From Oxyruncus cristatus (Eukaryota; Chordata; Aves; Passeriformes; Cotingidae), in NCBI GenBank assembly GCA_013399855.1, contig VXAY01006156.1, positions 186,001-250,000 on the forward strand: 64,000 nt of DNA. Reading direction: 5' to 3'. The position numbers were made by a program, and so were the translations under genes. This document shows, in pieces, positions 24,782 through 38,932 of this stretch. Positions within the stretch are counted from its first letter, which is position 1, and the number at the start of each line of letters is the position of its first letter. The notes under the pieces are model-generated. The model did no database searches and was not told the origin of the DNA. It saw nothing but the letters and a program-made list of their open reading frames with translations.

Positions 24782-26204
24782 GTGGGGCAGGGGGAAGGGA
24801 AAATTCCGTGTTTAGTTTTTTAGAACAAGTGAACCCATGACAATAACCCATATCCAATAACTCTCTGTGTAAGATCACTGAAGTCCTATGATGAAACAAT
24901 AATTTTTTTTTGGTTTAATCTTAGAAGACCTAACCTGTTTTCAATGGGGAGTAAATTGTATCTCCTGCACATGGGGTACCCCTACTAGACAGGCAGATGT
25001 TTTCTGTCTTGTACATAATCAGGTTCTCCACTGGATGAGATATTGCATTTACTGGAATGTGATCTTGGAGAAAAATAATAGACAACTTTGAGAACCTGCT
25101 GGCACCCTGCAATTGAATTTAAATATGAGTTTACAGTTCTCAAGAAAGATGAGAATATTCTAAAGGACAGACAGATAGCAAAACTGTGGGTAATTTAGGG
25201 TTTATAACAGCAGCTAAGCAGAAGTAAGAAGAGAGATTATAAAATAGTTTTTATAAGTGAGAAGCAGGGATGGGACTGTGGGACTTGAGAAATGAAATTA
25301 AGTATCGGAAGAAAAAAACAGTGCAAGATTTCAAAAAGAGTTAGAGAAATCTGCTCATGAGCACTGGTTTGAAGATATGTATAGTCAATGTTACATAGAT
25401 TGTATGAACTTCTTCGGATCTTCATGTTGGGTTTAGCTACACCCACCTGCTAAAAGAAACTTTACTGCCTGATCCTCATTTTAGTGACTTATCTCACCCT
25501 ACTCTCAAGGATGTGGTACTTAGTGCACCTACAGATTTTTGGCTTCAGAAAGACCAAAAATTTTGAGCCATGTATGGGCTGTCTGCCTTTGCAGTTGAGG
25601 CTATGTACACTGTTTTACATTGAACTGGTATCATGGTTGTCCAAAAATAGCTTCAGTACAAATATTTTGTACTCTGATTATTTTATGTGTTATATATATG
25701 TGTGTTATAAAATGTGTCTTATTTTTTAATAAAAACTAAGTACTTATCACTGTGGTATGCAAGTACATCTTGATAGATGCCTGTGTCATTCTGGAGCTTA
25801 TTTGTGGGAGGGAGATGCTACTGTCCTTCTTTATAGTTGGGAACACCAAAGCAAAAAGATTTGAGGCTCAACTTTCAAAACTAAGCCTTTGATCTTTCTA
25901 TCACAAAATGCCCTGTTTGTAATACTCCACAAATGCTCAGAGACTAACTTAAATTGGAATTGTTGGCACTAGAATATTCTTAATTTGGGTGTATAGTTCC
26001 CTCATGTCATTTTTTTTCTTCTCCTCTGTGGCTTTCTACTTTGTACTGCTTTTGCATAGACCTGAAAATGCTTTTCTGAAGGAGACCTCCTTCAAGTTGG
26101 GAGCGTAATGAAAGCTCAAGATTGTAGAAAATATCTTCTTAGAATATCTTACTAGATCAGCTATCAAACAATCTTTTTTTTGTGGTTGTTTTTGGTGGGT
26201 TTTT

Positions 26205-26232
26205 GTTTGTTTGTTTGTTTGTTTGTTTGTTT
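26205..26232. repeat. (GTTT)7 microsatellite
   Basis: Seven uninterrupted GTTT units, preceded by a less regular T/G-rich stretch from about 26172. Pure enough to be polymorphic in a population. Confidence 0.92.
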
Positions 26233-29200
26233 TCTGTCTCTGTTCAAGACCTTTTGTGGAAATACTATGTTTAGCACAGGCATTTTCTTGCTGAAATGCT
26301 ACTTTTTTTCCTTGTTCTGGTTATTTTTTGTTCAGTATAATATTCCTGTGTACTGTTTTCTCTAAAAGTTTATGTGCCTGCTCTTTCTCACCAGTCATTT
26401 TGTTTTTAAGTAAACTATGCTTTCTGTTCAGTATAGTTTCTTATTTGTCCATAGTTAATTTTGTACTTTTATCCTTTAAAAAAAATTACAGTTCTCTTTC
26501 CCGTGCTCATTCCCCCAGTCTCTTGTGGGAGAATCGGACAGGTATGTCTTTCCTAGAAATACAGCTGACAACTCTCCCTCTCTTTGGAGCTACTAGCATA
26601 CAGGCATTGTCTTAGCCATTCAACAAACATGTTACAAGTTACCAAATAAAACTATTCTTTAGAGTGGTGGTTTGGACTATTTTTCTAGTTGAGTGAAAAA
26701 AATGACAGTATTTTTACATTTGTGTTTTGTTTTTAAGAGCCGCTTTCAGATTGAAATGGTTTAAAAAAACAAGACCCTGCTCCTGAAAAACACATTTCTC
26801 TCCACTCCAACCACCACCTGTCCTGCAAAAAAATTGAGCAAGTTTATGAGTTTTAAAAATCTGTCAGCTTTTGTTGGCATATATGAAAGTATTAAAATCC
26901 ACTAAGTTCCTATCACCCTCACAACCCAGGTTTCCATTTAAAGTATCCATGTTCATAGGAATTTACCTGCTGTTTGGTGGTGTTTCCATACGTTCTTTAA
27001 CTTCCAGCCTGTTGCCAAAAATGTTATCAAGGTCCCTAATAGTATTCATAATCACCTTCTTATATATGATGGCTTGCACTCCATGCTGATTTGTAGGAAA
27101 TTTAAAGGAATGTTTCTGTGCTGTGATTATATGAGTTTAATCTTTGTTTGTGGCTTAGCTCTTACTATTTCTCTTCAAAACAACAAATTAATTACTTCTG
27201 GTGAAATCTGATGAAATTTTACTTCCTGCTTTTGATGGTTAAACCGGAGTTAACTGCTCAGCAAATAAACCTTGCACAGCACTCTGTTGCAGCTCAACAA
27301 AATTTATGCTATCGGTTCAGGGAACTGCTGGAAATGTTGTACTCAAGGCTCTCCAAAATGTAATTGAGAATGTCAGGAGAAATCATTACAGAATAAACGA
27401 TTGCCCAGATTTATCTATTACACTAGACAGCTTTAAAGCATGTAGTATATGTGAAAGGTGGAGTGCTGCAGAGCTGTTCAAGTACAGTAGCACAGTTATG
27501 AAATGTGGCCAAGTGACTCATACATTTTTTTCTAGTTACATGTATTTTAAATATAAAGGAATGGTTACCGATGTCAGGTGCTGTATATGACTCATTAATT
27601 TTGAGATGAGGAGAGGATAAAACCCAAGAATTCTTCCGTGGATTGGATTTAAAAAATAGATGCAGGGAATTCAAAGAAACAGACAGGTAAGATATGCAGA
27701 TCTTTACCCTGAATTTTAAAAGCACCTATTTTGTTGCATATGGAGGTAAGACATGAATTCCCATGACAAATCTTAAGGTAATGTATTTCCAGTATTCTGT
27801 TCAATGGTTTTTAATAAATGTTGTCAACACACGTTTATTCTGTCACTGTTCTATGCTGTTGTCAAGCTTTATGATCTTGTGATCTGAGTGATGATTATGA
27901 CTGCTCTCTAAAATTTACTTTATTAAGCAGAAAAGCATGTTCATTTTATACTTTTTAGAAATAAATGTTCTGCTTTGGAAGTGTAAAAAGGAAGTGTCTG
28001 AATAGTAAAGAAAAACCACACAGAACTAAATTAAGTATTACACAGTGCAACAGTGCAGAAGTTACTAATGGTATGCAGAAACTCATAAATTCAGGTGAAC
28101 TGAACCTGAAATTATGAAACATGAAGGTAAGTTTGACAATTTATATACGAGGAGAATATAAAGAGCTTGGAATTCACAGGTCCATACTTGATAAAATTTA
28201 AAATATCACTCCTGTGGTATTAAATGAAAGGCTTTGCACACCTCATTGCATTATTTATATGAAAGCTGTTAATTTACTTTTAGATTTTGGACCAGTTTTC
28301 TGCTTAAAACCAAATACTTATTTATTGAGAAATTTGGAAAAGGATGTATTAAATGGAGCTAGATGTTTAGATAGGGTAACACTAGAGGTTATGAAAAAAG
28401 AAAAAGAAAGTACGAAAAGACTAAAATTCAGACGCAAAAATAATGTTTTAACGGCAAAAGGGAGGAGTAATTAAAAAAGAGGGAACAGCAGTAAAGAAAG
28501 TACTTACAACCAAACTTTTGTTTATTCTGCATTCTCTCTTTCTTACAAACACTGCCCAATAAGACTGCATTATGTTATTGGATAGAATACAGAGATTGAA
28601 GATAATTTTTAGAAGTTAATATACCTCACACAGTCACGATCCACTGCTTATTACAGTCCTGTGTGGTAAAATAAGTAGAATAAGGAGAAGTGGGTTTATC
28701 ATTGTCTTATTTACTTAAGCCTTCCTTATTCATTAGAGTTCTTTAAGTCTTACGGGTGTAAAGAGAGCTGTGGGTAAAATACTATTGCAATATTTGTAGA
28801 GTTTACTTCTGCCATTTTCTCCAGTGTGAAAAGCTAGTTCACGTGGATGAACATCTAACAGTTGTAGTAGAGCTCTGTAAAGACTGTAAGTGCAATATAT
28901 CTTTATATTTCGTGTCTGTGTATTGTTCTCTGCTCATGAACACCTCTGTAAATAGGGATTAATTGAATGGAGAGTGGTTCAGTCGTGCTAGGGTGATATA
29001 TAGGCTCGGTTTGGCTTACTGAAGGTCTGCTTAGGTGACAGGGCTTTTGTTGCCTGACAAATCTCAGTGTTCATGAGGAAAGAGCCAGGAGTAGAGAGTT
29101 TACTCTGCTGTCTTAGGTAACAGGGGTGGCGCTTCTGTCGGTACTGTTATTTCTCATGAACACTCGAAACAGAGAACAGATTCAGGTGAGCTGTATGACA

Positions 29201-30629
29201 GTATCACTTTGCACACACTCATGGTTTTCCAGCCTTTAGTACTTGCACTGAGTGTTAAGCATTGGTCCTTTCCATTCGTTCCTTGGTCATCTTAAGGATA
29301 ATGATTTCAGTTAGTGCCAGTGCAAAGGGACATTGCACAGCTATCGTTCTGAGGCATGTTCTGAGGGAGGACTACGACACTTCTAGGAGACTGTCAGGGC
29401 CCTGACAAAGTGTTAAGATTATTTAGGTGGCTGTGCTGCAGAGAGATGTACATTAACTTGAAATATGGAAAATATCTGTAATAAAGTGTTCCAGTTTATT
29501 CGATCAGAGAGAAAACCTAGATAAAGAAAACCCTTGAGTGTTTTTAAAATGTTCCTTAATGCTTTTTATGCTTCTCAAGATGCAGTGAAGGTCAATGCAG
29601 TAGGAAATGTCTGCATTGATTTAGATTAATGGTGTCACTTTGCAATAAATTCCATTTTCCCTTTTATCCATTTGGAGAGCTACCATAAGACTTTACCTTA
29701 GGCTGCCAGGAAATGTGCAAATTTTTCATAACCCCTGGTGAGGTTATTGGGGTTGGCATATCTCTCACCCTTTAGGGCAAGCATTTCTACTAAGAGATTT
29801 TTTCATTTGTTTTTGTTATCATGGTGCCTGCATTACGAATATTCATTTTTTTCTAATAATTATTTTCTCTTGTATTTTATTAACACATAAACCAGAATGA
29901 GATTCAAGTTCTTTTGAATTTAATATTAAAATGAAAATATAAATATTTCTTCTTTAATATTTTATTTGTATGTTGCCAAGGTTGCTCTGGAACGATTTCT
30001 GTCCGGTACTGCGGGGTTTATAATGCACATCAAAATACTGAGCCTGAATAATAAGACAATGTACATATGTGGTCAACAGATTTAATGATAATCTACTAAC
30101 AGCAGAATGCATTTAAGGAAGTCCCAGTGGTGAGATCATGGCCTTATGAACTCAATGGGAGTTTTGAATTTTGAATCATTTTCAATCAAAATACAGAAAT
30201 TTATGGTATAGAAAGCAATGTTGTTTAATAGGTAGTTAAAATACGTATATATACACACATATGTAGTTATATATAGTTATATTTATAGATGTATATCTAA
30301 TTTTTACAGATCCTCAAGGACAAAGAAATGCAAACACTGTACCACGGCTGCCACTTTTTACAAGAATATTACAGGTGAAGCGCTAGTTGTAGTCCTGGAG
30401 GTTGCAAGAGCTTTCCGATATACTTGCAAAGATTTTTGTTTGGAATAGACAACTGCAGACTCGTCAGGTCTCATGCTGCCAGCTTCATCCTTCCGTGTTT
30501 GCTGCCTTCTCTCTAGCTGCACTTATCGCACTGACTTGTAGCTGCTTCTGTGCTTTAATCAGTGCTCTGTAAAGGCAGAGCAGGAGCTAAAGGGACGCTG
30601 TGGTGCTGCTGCACACCACTGAGCACTTG

Positions 30630-30643
30630 GCCTCCATGGAGGC
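30630..30643. repeat. 14-bp perfect palindrome
   Basis: The sequence 'gcctccatggaggc' is its own reverse complement. It lies in a slightly GC-richer patch (about 30550-30700). It could form a small cruciform or be a dimeric factor site, but a palindrome of this length is expected by chance now and then in 64 kb. Confidence 0.6.
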
Positions 30644-33378
30644 TGAATCCTCTAAGGATAACCAGGCAGCACGGGACTGCCACAGTCCCTCCTGTTGCAC
30701 CTGAATATACCTAAGTTTATATGTCAGTCGGGAATTAGGAATTGCTGTGACAGGAATCTTTGAATCAGATTAGCAAAGTTTCAGACTCCAGACTTGGCTC
30801 CTTATGGGGTTGACAATGCACATGGGCCAATACTTAATTCTTAACCTTTATATATCACTCTACATACAAAACACTCAGTCTTTAAGAAACCTGTCCCAGT
30901 TTAGCTGCGAGTACGTAATACCACTGAACTGATGCCATGTTGAATAGCACTGATAGTTCCAGTCCTTGAAAGCTCAAGGTGAGCGGTCCCAAGAACTCAC
31001 TGATGAAGTAAGTCCCAGCTTTCTCATGTGTTGTTGATGTTCTTTGCTCCTCTGACCCTTTCTTTACATGTAAGATGGACCTTGCTGCCTTATTTTTATG
31101 ACCATTACTTCTTCTATTTCCTTTGCTCTTTCGGTATTAATGTGATTAGTTCAGAAAAAAATGTATAAAAAGTTCATCCTCAGAAGCGTGTTGTAAGATC
31201 AGTGTTTGTATTTAAACTGCAATACAGATTTTTCATAGAAATTAACAGAACTGAGGCAATAATACGGTAGATCCTTTGCTGAAAGAAATATTCAAAACAT
31301 ACAATCAAATTTTCTTTGCTCAGTTATTCCTATGAGATAGAAGCAACTTGAAACATAACGAAAGACAGGGTAAGAAATTATCTTTACCTTGTACCAACTC
31401 TAATGAAAAATGTGAAATATTAACCCAGAGGAAAAAATACGTGAGAATAGTTTTCTGCTGAGTTAGCGAGTTGAACTGACTCCATAGGTTGCAATAAGTG
31501 CCAGAGCTGACTTAAGTCAGTGAGATGATGCTTGCAACGACAAGACTGAGAGGGCAGTGAAGAAATGAACTTCATCCAGGAAGAAGTGGGTTGTGAGATG
31601 AATCTGACCATCTTATGGATCTTCTCTCTGAAATGTATGTCTTGCAAAACAGTAGATTTTTAGATCTTATATAACAATTCCTTGATTAGAAAAACCTTAG
31701 AGACTCTACTCCTCCCTAGTATTAGTCAGGAGTGACTAGCCCTGTTGCATGACTCAACTAGCCCAAATTTGCTTTTCTTCAGCAAAGCTGAATGATGCAA
31801 CCAAGTGCATTATTGATGCAAACTAGATATCAAGCCTTGTTTTGTTTGAAATCTCTTGGTGTGACCTGAATGGAGCAACATTTATCTTTATTTTTTTTTA
31901 TTGCCATGCCTTCTGTGATGTAAGGCTCCAGTTCTATTGCTCAAAAGCATGTTATGTGTTTTGTAATGTTCAATTTCAGACACAAACAACATGTTGTTGT
32001 ACCTTTGTATATTGCTAGGCAAACCAGATTTGGATGTGTTAATCTGAACCATTCTGACATTATCTATTATTTAGCCATTATCTATTGCTACAATGCTCGT
32101 AGATAAAATGAAGTGTAGGAAATGGATATTTTTTTAGCAAGAACTGGACAGGGTTTATGAGGAAGTTCATTGCATGAAGTATGAAATGGAAGATATATCA
32201 AGTTCCCACTGAAATGTTTTCAGTTATGCAGGTGTCTTACCACTGATTGTTCTGCTACTAGATTAGATAACAGGAAATGTTTCTACTGAAGAGTCTGGTA
32301 TGTTATTTAAAAGACAGTTGTGAGTTTTAGTATTGCCAGAACATGAGTCTTAAAACAGTAGAGTTATGGGAAACAAACTCCTCTATAACTGTGGGTGATC
32401 AGAACTGTCGTATTGAGAGTCTGTAAAGAAACTGAAGAATCCAGCATTAAGTATTAACACTTGTGTTGAAAATCAAGACTGAAAAAAAAGTTTCTGTATA
32501 GATTTTATACCCTCAAATAGTAAACCAGGAATTAAAAAAGTAGATAGCCAAATAACTCCTAGGCCTTTTTGTTTAAACAGTGTTTTTATACCACACTCAA
32601 TGAGGTATATGATAATATGAAATAATATTTTTTTCTGAAGCACTGTTTCCTGCTACTGTTCCTCTTTTACTTCTGCAGTGTTTCTTAAGGAAACATGCCA
32701 GGCTCCTGTATGCTACTTATTATTTCAATCTTTCACACTGTAATGTTCATTTTACTATTTTAAGGGTGTGCTGAAGGATTGCATTTACAGTCATTATCTT
32801 GACAGAGTGTATTTTCTTCTATTACTTGTGCATATTGGCTTTTTTCAGAGTTACTCATGAGATCTGGACCGCTGGGTTTTGTTTCCTTGTTGCTTACTTA
32901 ACATTTATAAATGACTGCATTGATAAACATGAAAAGTGATCGATATATTGTCAGCTGAATTTTCAACATTTTCCCTGCAAAAGAGGAAGGGTAAGGGTGG
33001 ATTTGTAATTTGTCACAGAGAGGCTTCCTTCTGTCATCATAGATCAGTGATATTTTTAATTGATTTAATTTTGAGTGAGAGAAGTGACAAATTGTTACAA
33101 GAATATGAGAAGGTGCATGAACTTTTTCTAAGAGATGGAATTAAAGAGAGGTCAAACTGGGGGGTTGATAGCTCTGAAAATGTCCCTTTAAATAATATAA
33201 TGAGATTCCAGGGGACATTTGTGTGCTTTGTGAGTTTCCTTTAAAAACATAGCATGTTCCAGCCTATTTGTAAATGCATTAACTGCATTTCCTTCTGTCT
33301 TCAAAGGTTGCAGATTTGGAATAGAAGATAAAAGCCATTGTAAGGGAGTGTTTGAGACTTTCCCTCCCATCTTTGCCC

Positions 33379-33395
33379 TTTTTTTTTTTTTTTTT
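33379..33395. repeat. T17 homopolymer
   Basis: Uninterrupted run of 17 T. No retroposon body was recognised on its downstream side. Confidence 0.9.
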
Positions 33396-33442
33396 ATGTG
33401 CCACAGGTAGCGCAGTGGTGGAATACACAGTGGGATACCTGC

Positions 33443-33468
33443 TTTAAAGGCCTCATTTTGCCTTTAAA
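33443..33468. repeat. Small inverted repeat, 9-bp arms
   Basis: Arms 'tttaaaggc' (33443-33451) and 'gcctttaaa' (33460-33468) are perfect inverted copies around an 8-base loop. It lacks the U tract of a terminator and is probably incidental. Confidence 0.5.
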
Positions 33469-36400
33469 AGCTATGCTGCTGACAGTGCATTTTTAAAAAG
33501 GTCTTAAACTGGCAAAAAGGTCTGTATACTAAATACAAGAGACTTTGATGTTTTTTGTTTCCTTCCTCTGTGAAATTTTCAATGGGGTTGAAAACTCCTC
33601 TGAATTGAGTGACCCATCAGGCAATAGCTGTTGTCAATATCTTAGGTGGATTTGAATGAGCCTTACTCCCAGCAGTTTATAAGAGTTAATCATTTAGTTC
33701 AACTCTAGTTTTACACATGTGTCTGAAATATGGCTTTAGGAAAACAGAGAAGTTTTATTAGAAGCATGATTCTTCATTTTTTTTCTTCTACTTCTGGAAC
33801 TATTACTAAGAGTGTAGCTGTACACGTTGGGACAAAATTATGTACAATAAGCAAGGTAACACAAACTGTACATGGAAAAAAAAATCTATGGATTTTGGAA
33901 TGGTTGGTTGGTTTTGCTGTTATTCAACACAAAATTTCTGATTTTTTTTTTTTTTTCTTGCTAGATGCCTATTACCTGCATATCTAGTCTGACTTTTGGT
34001 GGTTCAAATTTTCTTTGTCAAAACTAGCTAGGATCTATAATAATAGTAGTTACATTTATTCACATCTTCTGTTGAAGTGTTGTCCAGTGCACCACTGACT
34101 AATACTGATTTGATAGGTCTATCCTAATATCATATATGCACCTCTTACTGGTATGTAGTACATAGTGTTTAAATTTCCATTTTAAATGGTTCTTTTCTGT
34201 TGCTGCTGCTTTTTTTGACTTGTGAGTGGTACATTGACTTAAAGATAAAAATAACAAAAGCATCCTAAGAGAGAGTGCTCTTGTTGAATTCAGCTGTTTT
34301 ATATTCTTCTCAACTGATCTCTGTGCTGTTGGTATCAATGCAGTCCAGACTGTTGGAAAAAAAGACTGATATATTTTTCATGTTCGTTCCTTAGGTATAT
34401 TTAGGTTATGAATAAACTACAGATTTATTCTAGGTCTCGAGAAGTTTGAGATCTGAATTGTGAGGGGCAAATGTAATCTACCCCTTCTGAAGTCTTCAGA
34501 AACTGAAAGTGCTCTTCACAAATAGTGATCTACTCATCTACTTCAGGTTCCAAACCCTATGTTCAAGACTGTACAAGTCTGGGATGGGCTTAAGGCCATC
34601 TTTCATTGGTAGCATTGTTTTCCACAACTGACATTGCTCCAATATTGCTGACAGCCATGAACATCCAACACAAGGAGGATTAGATGTCAGGGAGGGCAAG
34701 GTAAACCCAAAAAGATAAAAGCAAGGAAGACTGGGGAATGTGTGAGGGCCATTAGAACACACTGGAGACCAAAACTAGTCTACCAGTCTCATTAGCTAAG
34801 ATGTGAGCTACTGGTTCTCACCTTTGTACCTGGGTATCCAAGCTGAAAGGCTAATAATTACTCAATTCACTCCATTTCACTCAATTCTTTTGAAAGCTCC
34901 TGAGGTTAAGGTTATTGAGGAGTAATGATGGCAATCTCTTGTAATGTTTAAACTACTGTTAAATTGGAATTAGATTCTAGGGTTGACAGTCTGAAACCAA
35001 TCTTCATCTCTTGGCTTTATCTCTTGGCTGTCTACCTGAAGCATTATGAAGAGCTCCTTCAGTAAGAGCTCTAGTCAGAGAGGGGTTAAATCCGTAACTT
35101 TTGTGGGTTTTATGCTTAATCCATGCTTCCTTCCCTCTCTTGTGTCTTTTTGCTTTAAAATTGGAGGACTTCAGCAATTGTTTGGTTTGGTTGTTTGTGT
35201 GTGTTAGAGTGAAGTAACCCTGCCCAGAAGCCCAAATGAAGCAGTGGGTGGCTTTGGCACTTGGAATTTTTCTGAGGCAGATGTTGGGGAAAGGAGAGTG
35301 AAGGCTTAAAACTGTGGACACAGGCCAATGCTTTGAGTTAACCCATCTCTTCCAGAGGAGCATATTGAGCTCACCAGCTGCTGACTCCTCCTGGTGCTGT
35401 ATTTTCCTTTCCTATTTTCAGTTTCCAGCAGTTTGCTGGTGCTGGTTCTTGGTCATCTCAGGGGATGTGAACTGTTCTTGTCCCTTCACAAGCTCTGTTA
35501 GGTCCATCCACAGTATTCTCATCTGCTTGAACTGAGCTTAGGATGTGAATTCAGATTGCACATATGGCAAGGTATTGGACTTAGTATTGACTTCAATTAG
35601 ATTTGTATTAGCCTAGGGAACCTGGGCAAAGTGTTCCTTAATTAAGATGAAGCAAGCGTGATCCCTCATCAGGGAGTCCTACCTTGTTCTACGCTCATAA
35701 ACCTGCGCTTAGTATTTGATACTGTCTTCAAGTCAGAGAGGGCTGAGGAAGATTTAAGTAGTTTCTGGTCTCAGTTTGAAGGATGGGAAACACTCAAACT
35801 ATCTCTAGTACTAGCAGTTTTGCCTAACGCTTTCAATAAAGAACTAATTCTACTTTTCAGGGTGATTTTTCCTGTTTTCACATATGTTAATATTAAAAAA
35901 AAAACAGTGGGTGTTAGCTCTCTCTATCACCAGCCTGTGTGTACTGGTTGACTGACACTTGATATTCCCTATAGACATATCATTTTGTAGGCTCATCTTT
36001 CAGTATCAGAGTGAAGATGTGCTTCAACATGGCATGAGTGATTCGCAGAGATAACTATTTTAGTTAAAAAGGTTAAATGAAATGTCAGTTGTTACTATGA
36101 GACTTCAGTCATCAGGTAACTTTAAGTGTTCTTGCAAATAGCACGGGGACTGAGCTTTCTGAGGAGCAATCCTTTCAGTTCATAAATTAGATAGTTTTAA
36201 TGGTCCACAAAGTGCATAGAAAATACTATTTGCAAAGGTGTAAGTAATTGTTTCTAACCAACTGTGACACTTCTTCATCTGTAAGAAAATCCAAAGGATT
36301 TTTATTTTCCTTTTCAGTGTTGAGGTAAAAAAGAAGGCATACATTGAAATAAAATTAATTCAACATTTATGATTGTGTTAGGTTGGGCTTTTCAATCTTC

Positions 36401-37060
36401 TTTATTTATAAAATGTACTTCTTGTGCAGTCAAGAAGTGAGAAAGAACATCAGATTCAGGAATCCAAACAATAAAATAAAATAAGAAAGGGAAGAAAACT
36501 TAAGCTCTTATTTTGCTAAATGTTCACATAGGGAGACTCACAGACATTTACAACATTAAAGGGAGTGGGAGAAACTCCTTTCTGTTGCTATTTTTTATGA
36601 AATTAGGTATCTGAAATATACTTGTGTAACAAATTTGATTGTTTCATTAACAATTAAATTTTCCCATTTTTAAAAGAGGGAGTGAGGGGAAAACAATACG
36701 TTGGCAGTGAGGTTCAGTGTCAAATCCTGCTTGTTTTAATCTTGCAGAGTTCTCAATGACACTGGGGGGTTCTTCTAAGTAGGGTTTTGCTTGGAGCTCT
36801 ATGAATAATGGAGCTTGCGTTTGAGAGGAATATTTTTTCTGATACAAAATTTTAAGGAGGGTTTTTTCTTTCAGTGTGTGAAAATGAAAATCATGTACTG
36901 CTTTTATTCTTTCAGACCCAAGCATATTGAGAAATAGTTCTCTTAGTTAGAAATTTTTAGGTCCAATTTTAAACCCTCGCTCTAAAAATAGGAGGTAGAG
37001 ACCAAATATATCTTACCTGTGATCTTTCCTTCCAAAAGTTTTGCAACTGATAATAAAATG

Positions 37061-37118
37061 ATTTTACATCAGGACCAGGCCAAGCAATAATTTTACATCA
37101 AGACCAGATTATGTAATA
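37061..37118. repeat. 29-bp imperfect tandem duplication
   Basis: Two adjacent 29-bp units both beginning 'attttacatca' (37061 and 37090) and both containing 'gaccag'. About 23 of 29 positions agree, so the duplication is old. Confidence 0.7.
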
Positions 37119-38118
37119 CAATTCACTCTTTGAAGTCAAGCCAAACCTTCTTTTGCTGCTGATGGCACATAATTTAGTATTAAAGGAATATAACTTCTGA
37201 AGTGTTTTTAGCCCAATTGCATTTATTTCCAAGCCTTTGTTACTGGAGAAATCTGTGATAATTCTCTTGCATTTTCTTACCTACTAAACTTTCTGAATTA
37301 CTAAGATGTAAGATTTTTTCTTAGTAAGTAAAATTTTGCAGCAATTAGGTCAGACACAAAATGGCCAAACTGGAAGAACACATGGTAAATGGCAGAATGT
37401 AAGGAAAGGAATATGGAAAAATAAAAGAGTATAGATGTTGTGTTGTGAAAATCCATTTTTTTTAATTGGCTTTGAATTACATTAGTTAATGGTGTCAAGT
37501 CTAGCATATATAGCAATTGGTTGATCTGATTGGTGTCAACCCCATTGTTCCTGCTCCTTTCCATTTTATAACTTTACAGTCACATACTTCATTATATAGC
37601 ATCTAGACTGTGGTCTCTTTTGGATAACTTCATTTGAGTTTGAAAGTTAACTATTATTTTGAGGCTTTGGGATGATGTTGTACTGTAATTGTAATAACAA
37701 AAAATTATCTTTTGTAGCCTGAACTGGATTCCTGGGTAACTCTCATGGCTAGTTGAACCCAAGAACCAGCTGACTCATATCTCTTCTGAACATGGAGCCA
37801 TTTTAAAGATATTGTAGTGCAATACTGTTATTATCATGTCTGTTATTTAGAAACATAATAATAAAAAAGGCAGTTGTGTTGTATAAATTTCTACTCCCAG
37901 AGTGCATTGCAACACAATTCTAAAAGGTGATGTTTTGGGGAAGGAAAGAAGATAGCGAGTAGAATGGGTGTTTGAGAACTGGATGACTTGGTTGTGTTTA
38001 GTATAAATTTATAACTTTTAAAAAGTGAGTTTTTAAAAAATAGTTTTGGTCAAAATCCTAGTTTGGAGAGTTTTGATTATATTCTTCAACAGTCAAGTAA
38101 TTTTTAGTATCAAATTAC

Positions 38119-38490
38119 AGCTGAGGGAGCTGGGGTTGTTTAGCCTGGAGACAAGCAGGCTCAGGAGTGACCTTATTGCTCTCTACAGCTGCCTCAAAGG
38201 AGGTTGTGGCCATGTGGTAATCAGTCTCTTCTCCAAGGCAACCAGCGACAGGACAAGAGGAAACGGCCTCGAGCTGCACCAGGGAGGTTCAGGCTGAACA
38301 GTAGGAGGAATTTCTTCATGGAGACAGGGATTAAGCATTGGAATGCGTCGCCCAGGGTGGTGAAGTCACCATCCCTGGAGGTGTTCAAGTGACTTAGTGC
38401 CATGGTCTGGTTGACATGGTGGTGTCTGGGCAAAGGTTGGGCTCGATGACCTCATTTCCAACCTGATTGAGCCTATGATTATATAATTCT
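38119..38490 (+). mobile_element. CR1 LINE, 3' end including decayed RT C-terminus
   Basis: A sense-oriented CR1 that keeps the last part of the ORF2 reverse-transcriptase protein. One frame from 38119 reads [10 protein letters not shown], then [10 protein letters not shown], then the SDRTRGNG motif typical of CR1 C-termini. The 3' untranslated part follows ('gtcaccatccctggaggtg', 'gggctcgatgacctcattt') and ends with a degraded octamer 'gattatataattct'. The frame ends in stops and a shift before the normal end, so the protein is non-functional. CR1 copies are normally 5'-truncated like this one. Confidence 0.93.
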
Positions 38491-38746
38491 GAGGTCATGA
38501 TTTCCATGATAAATGCAAAAGGCTGTTAACTAAACAGACACTATTCTACCTGCAGGTGTTGTATGGATTACAGGGGAAGAGGTTGTCCATTTCTTTATTA
38601 TAATAAAGAAATACGTGTATATATATAGTTATTTTTTTTCCTGTATAGACAATATTCATTTAGGTCCTTGCTGAATAAGAATTTTTTGTTCATTCAGTGG
38701 AGGTAGGTTTTCTTTCAGAAATGTTTGCTTTCCCTGTAACATCCTC

Positions 38747-38932
38747 AGCCAGTCAGGACGTGAATATCCCTTATCATCAGATATTGAGGAATCTGTTTCA
38801 GTGGTCTTTGGGTGACTTCTGCTCTAGTTCCCTTGGCTTTCAAGCTTTTTTTCCTGTGCTCAGACTTACAGCTCAGGGGAAGTCTTCTGGGGAGAAATAA
38901 GCAAAAAAAAGGTTGTTTAAGAAAAGATAAAC
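38747..38932 (+). repeat. Unidentified dispersed repeat, copy 1
   Basis: A ~185-bp segment that recurs at 41247-41437 in the same orientation, about 90% identical by eye. Shared landmarks are 'agccagtca', 'tcagatattgaggaatctgt', 'cagtggtctttgggtgactt', 'cagctcaggggaag', 'tcttctggggagaaataagc' and an A run. Similarity starts abruptly at 'agccagtca' and fades after 'ggttg.ttaa', past the A run. I do not recognise the family: it is not CR1, not the SINE, and lacks LTR termini I can identify. It could be a fragment of an ERV or DNA transposon, or a local duplication. Strand is arbitrary. Confidence 0.85.

Larger units (their letters stand above)
24782..38118. other. 13 kb of unique non-coding DNA, no gene or element recognised
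   Basis: The longest stretch without any recognised element. It holds a (GTTT)n tract at 26205-26232, a T17 run at 33379-33395, a 14-bp palindrome at 30630-30643, a hairpin at 33443-33468 and a 29-bp tandem duplication at 37061-37118. Reading frames reach 119 codons (35363-35004, minus) but none resembles a known protein. Scarcity of transposons may reflect either age-decayed copies that I cannot recognise or constraint. Confidence 0.55.

Noticed and set aside
33404..33417. Possible CTCF site 'gccacaggtagcgc'
   Set aside because: Only about 10 of 14 core positions fit, including a break in the invariant GGC part, so it is too weak.
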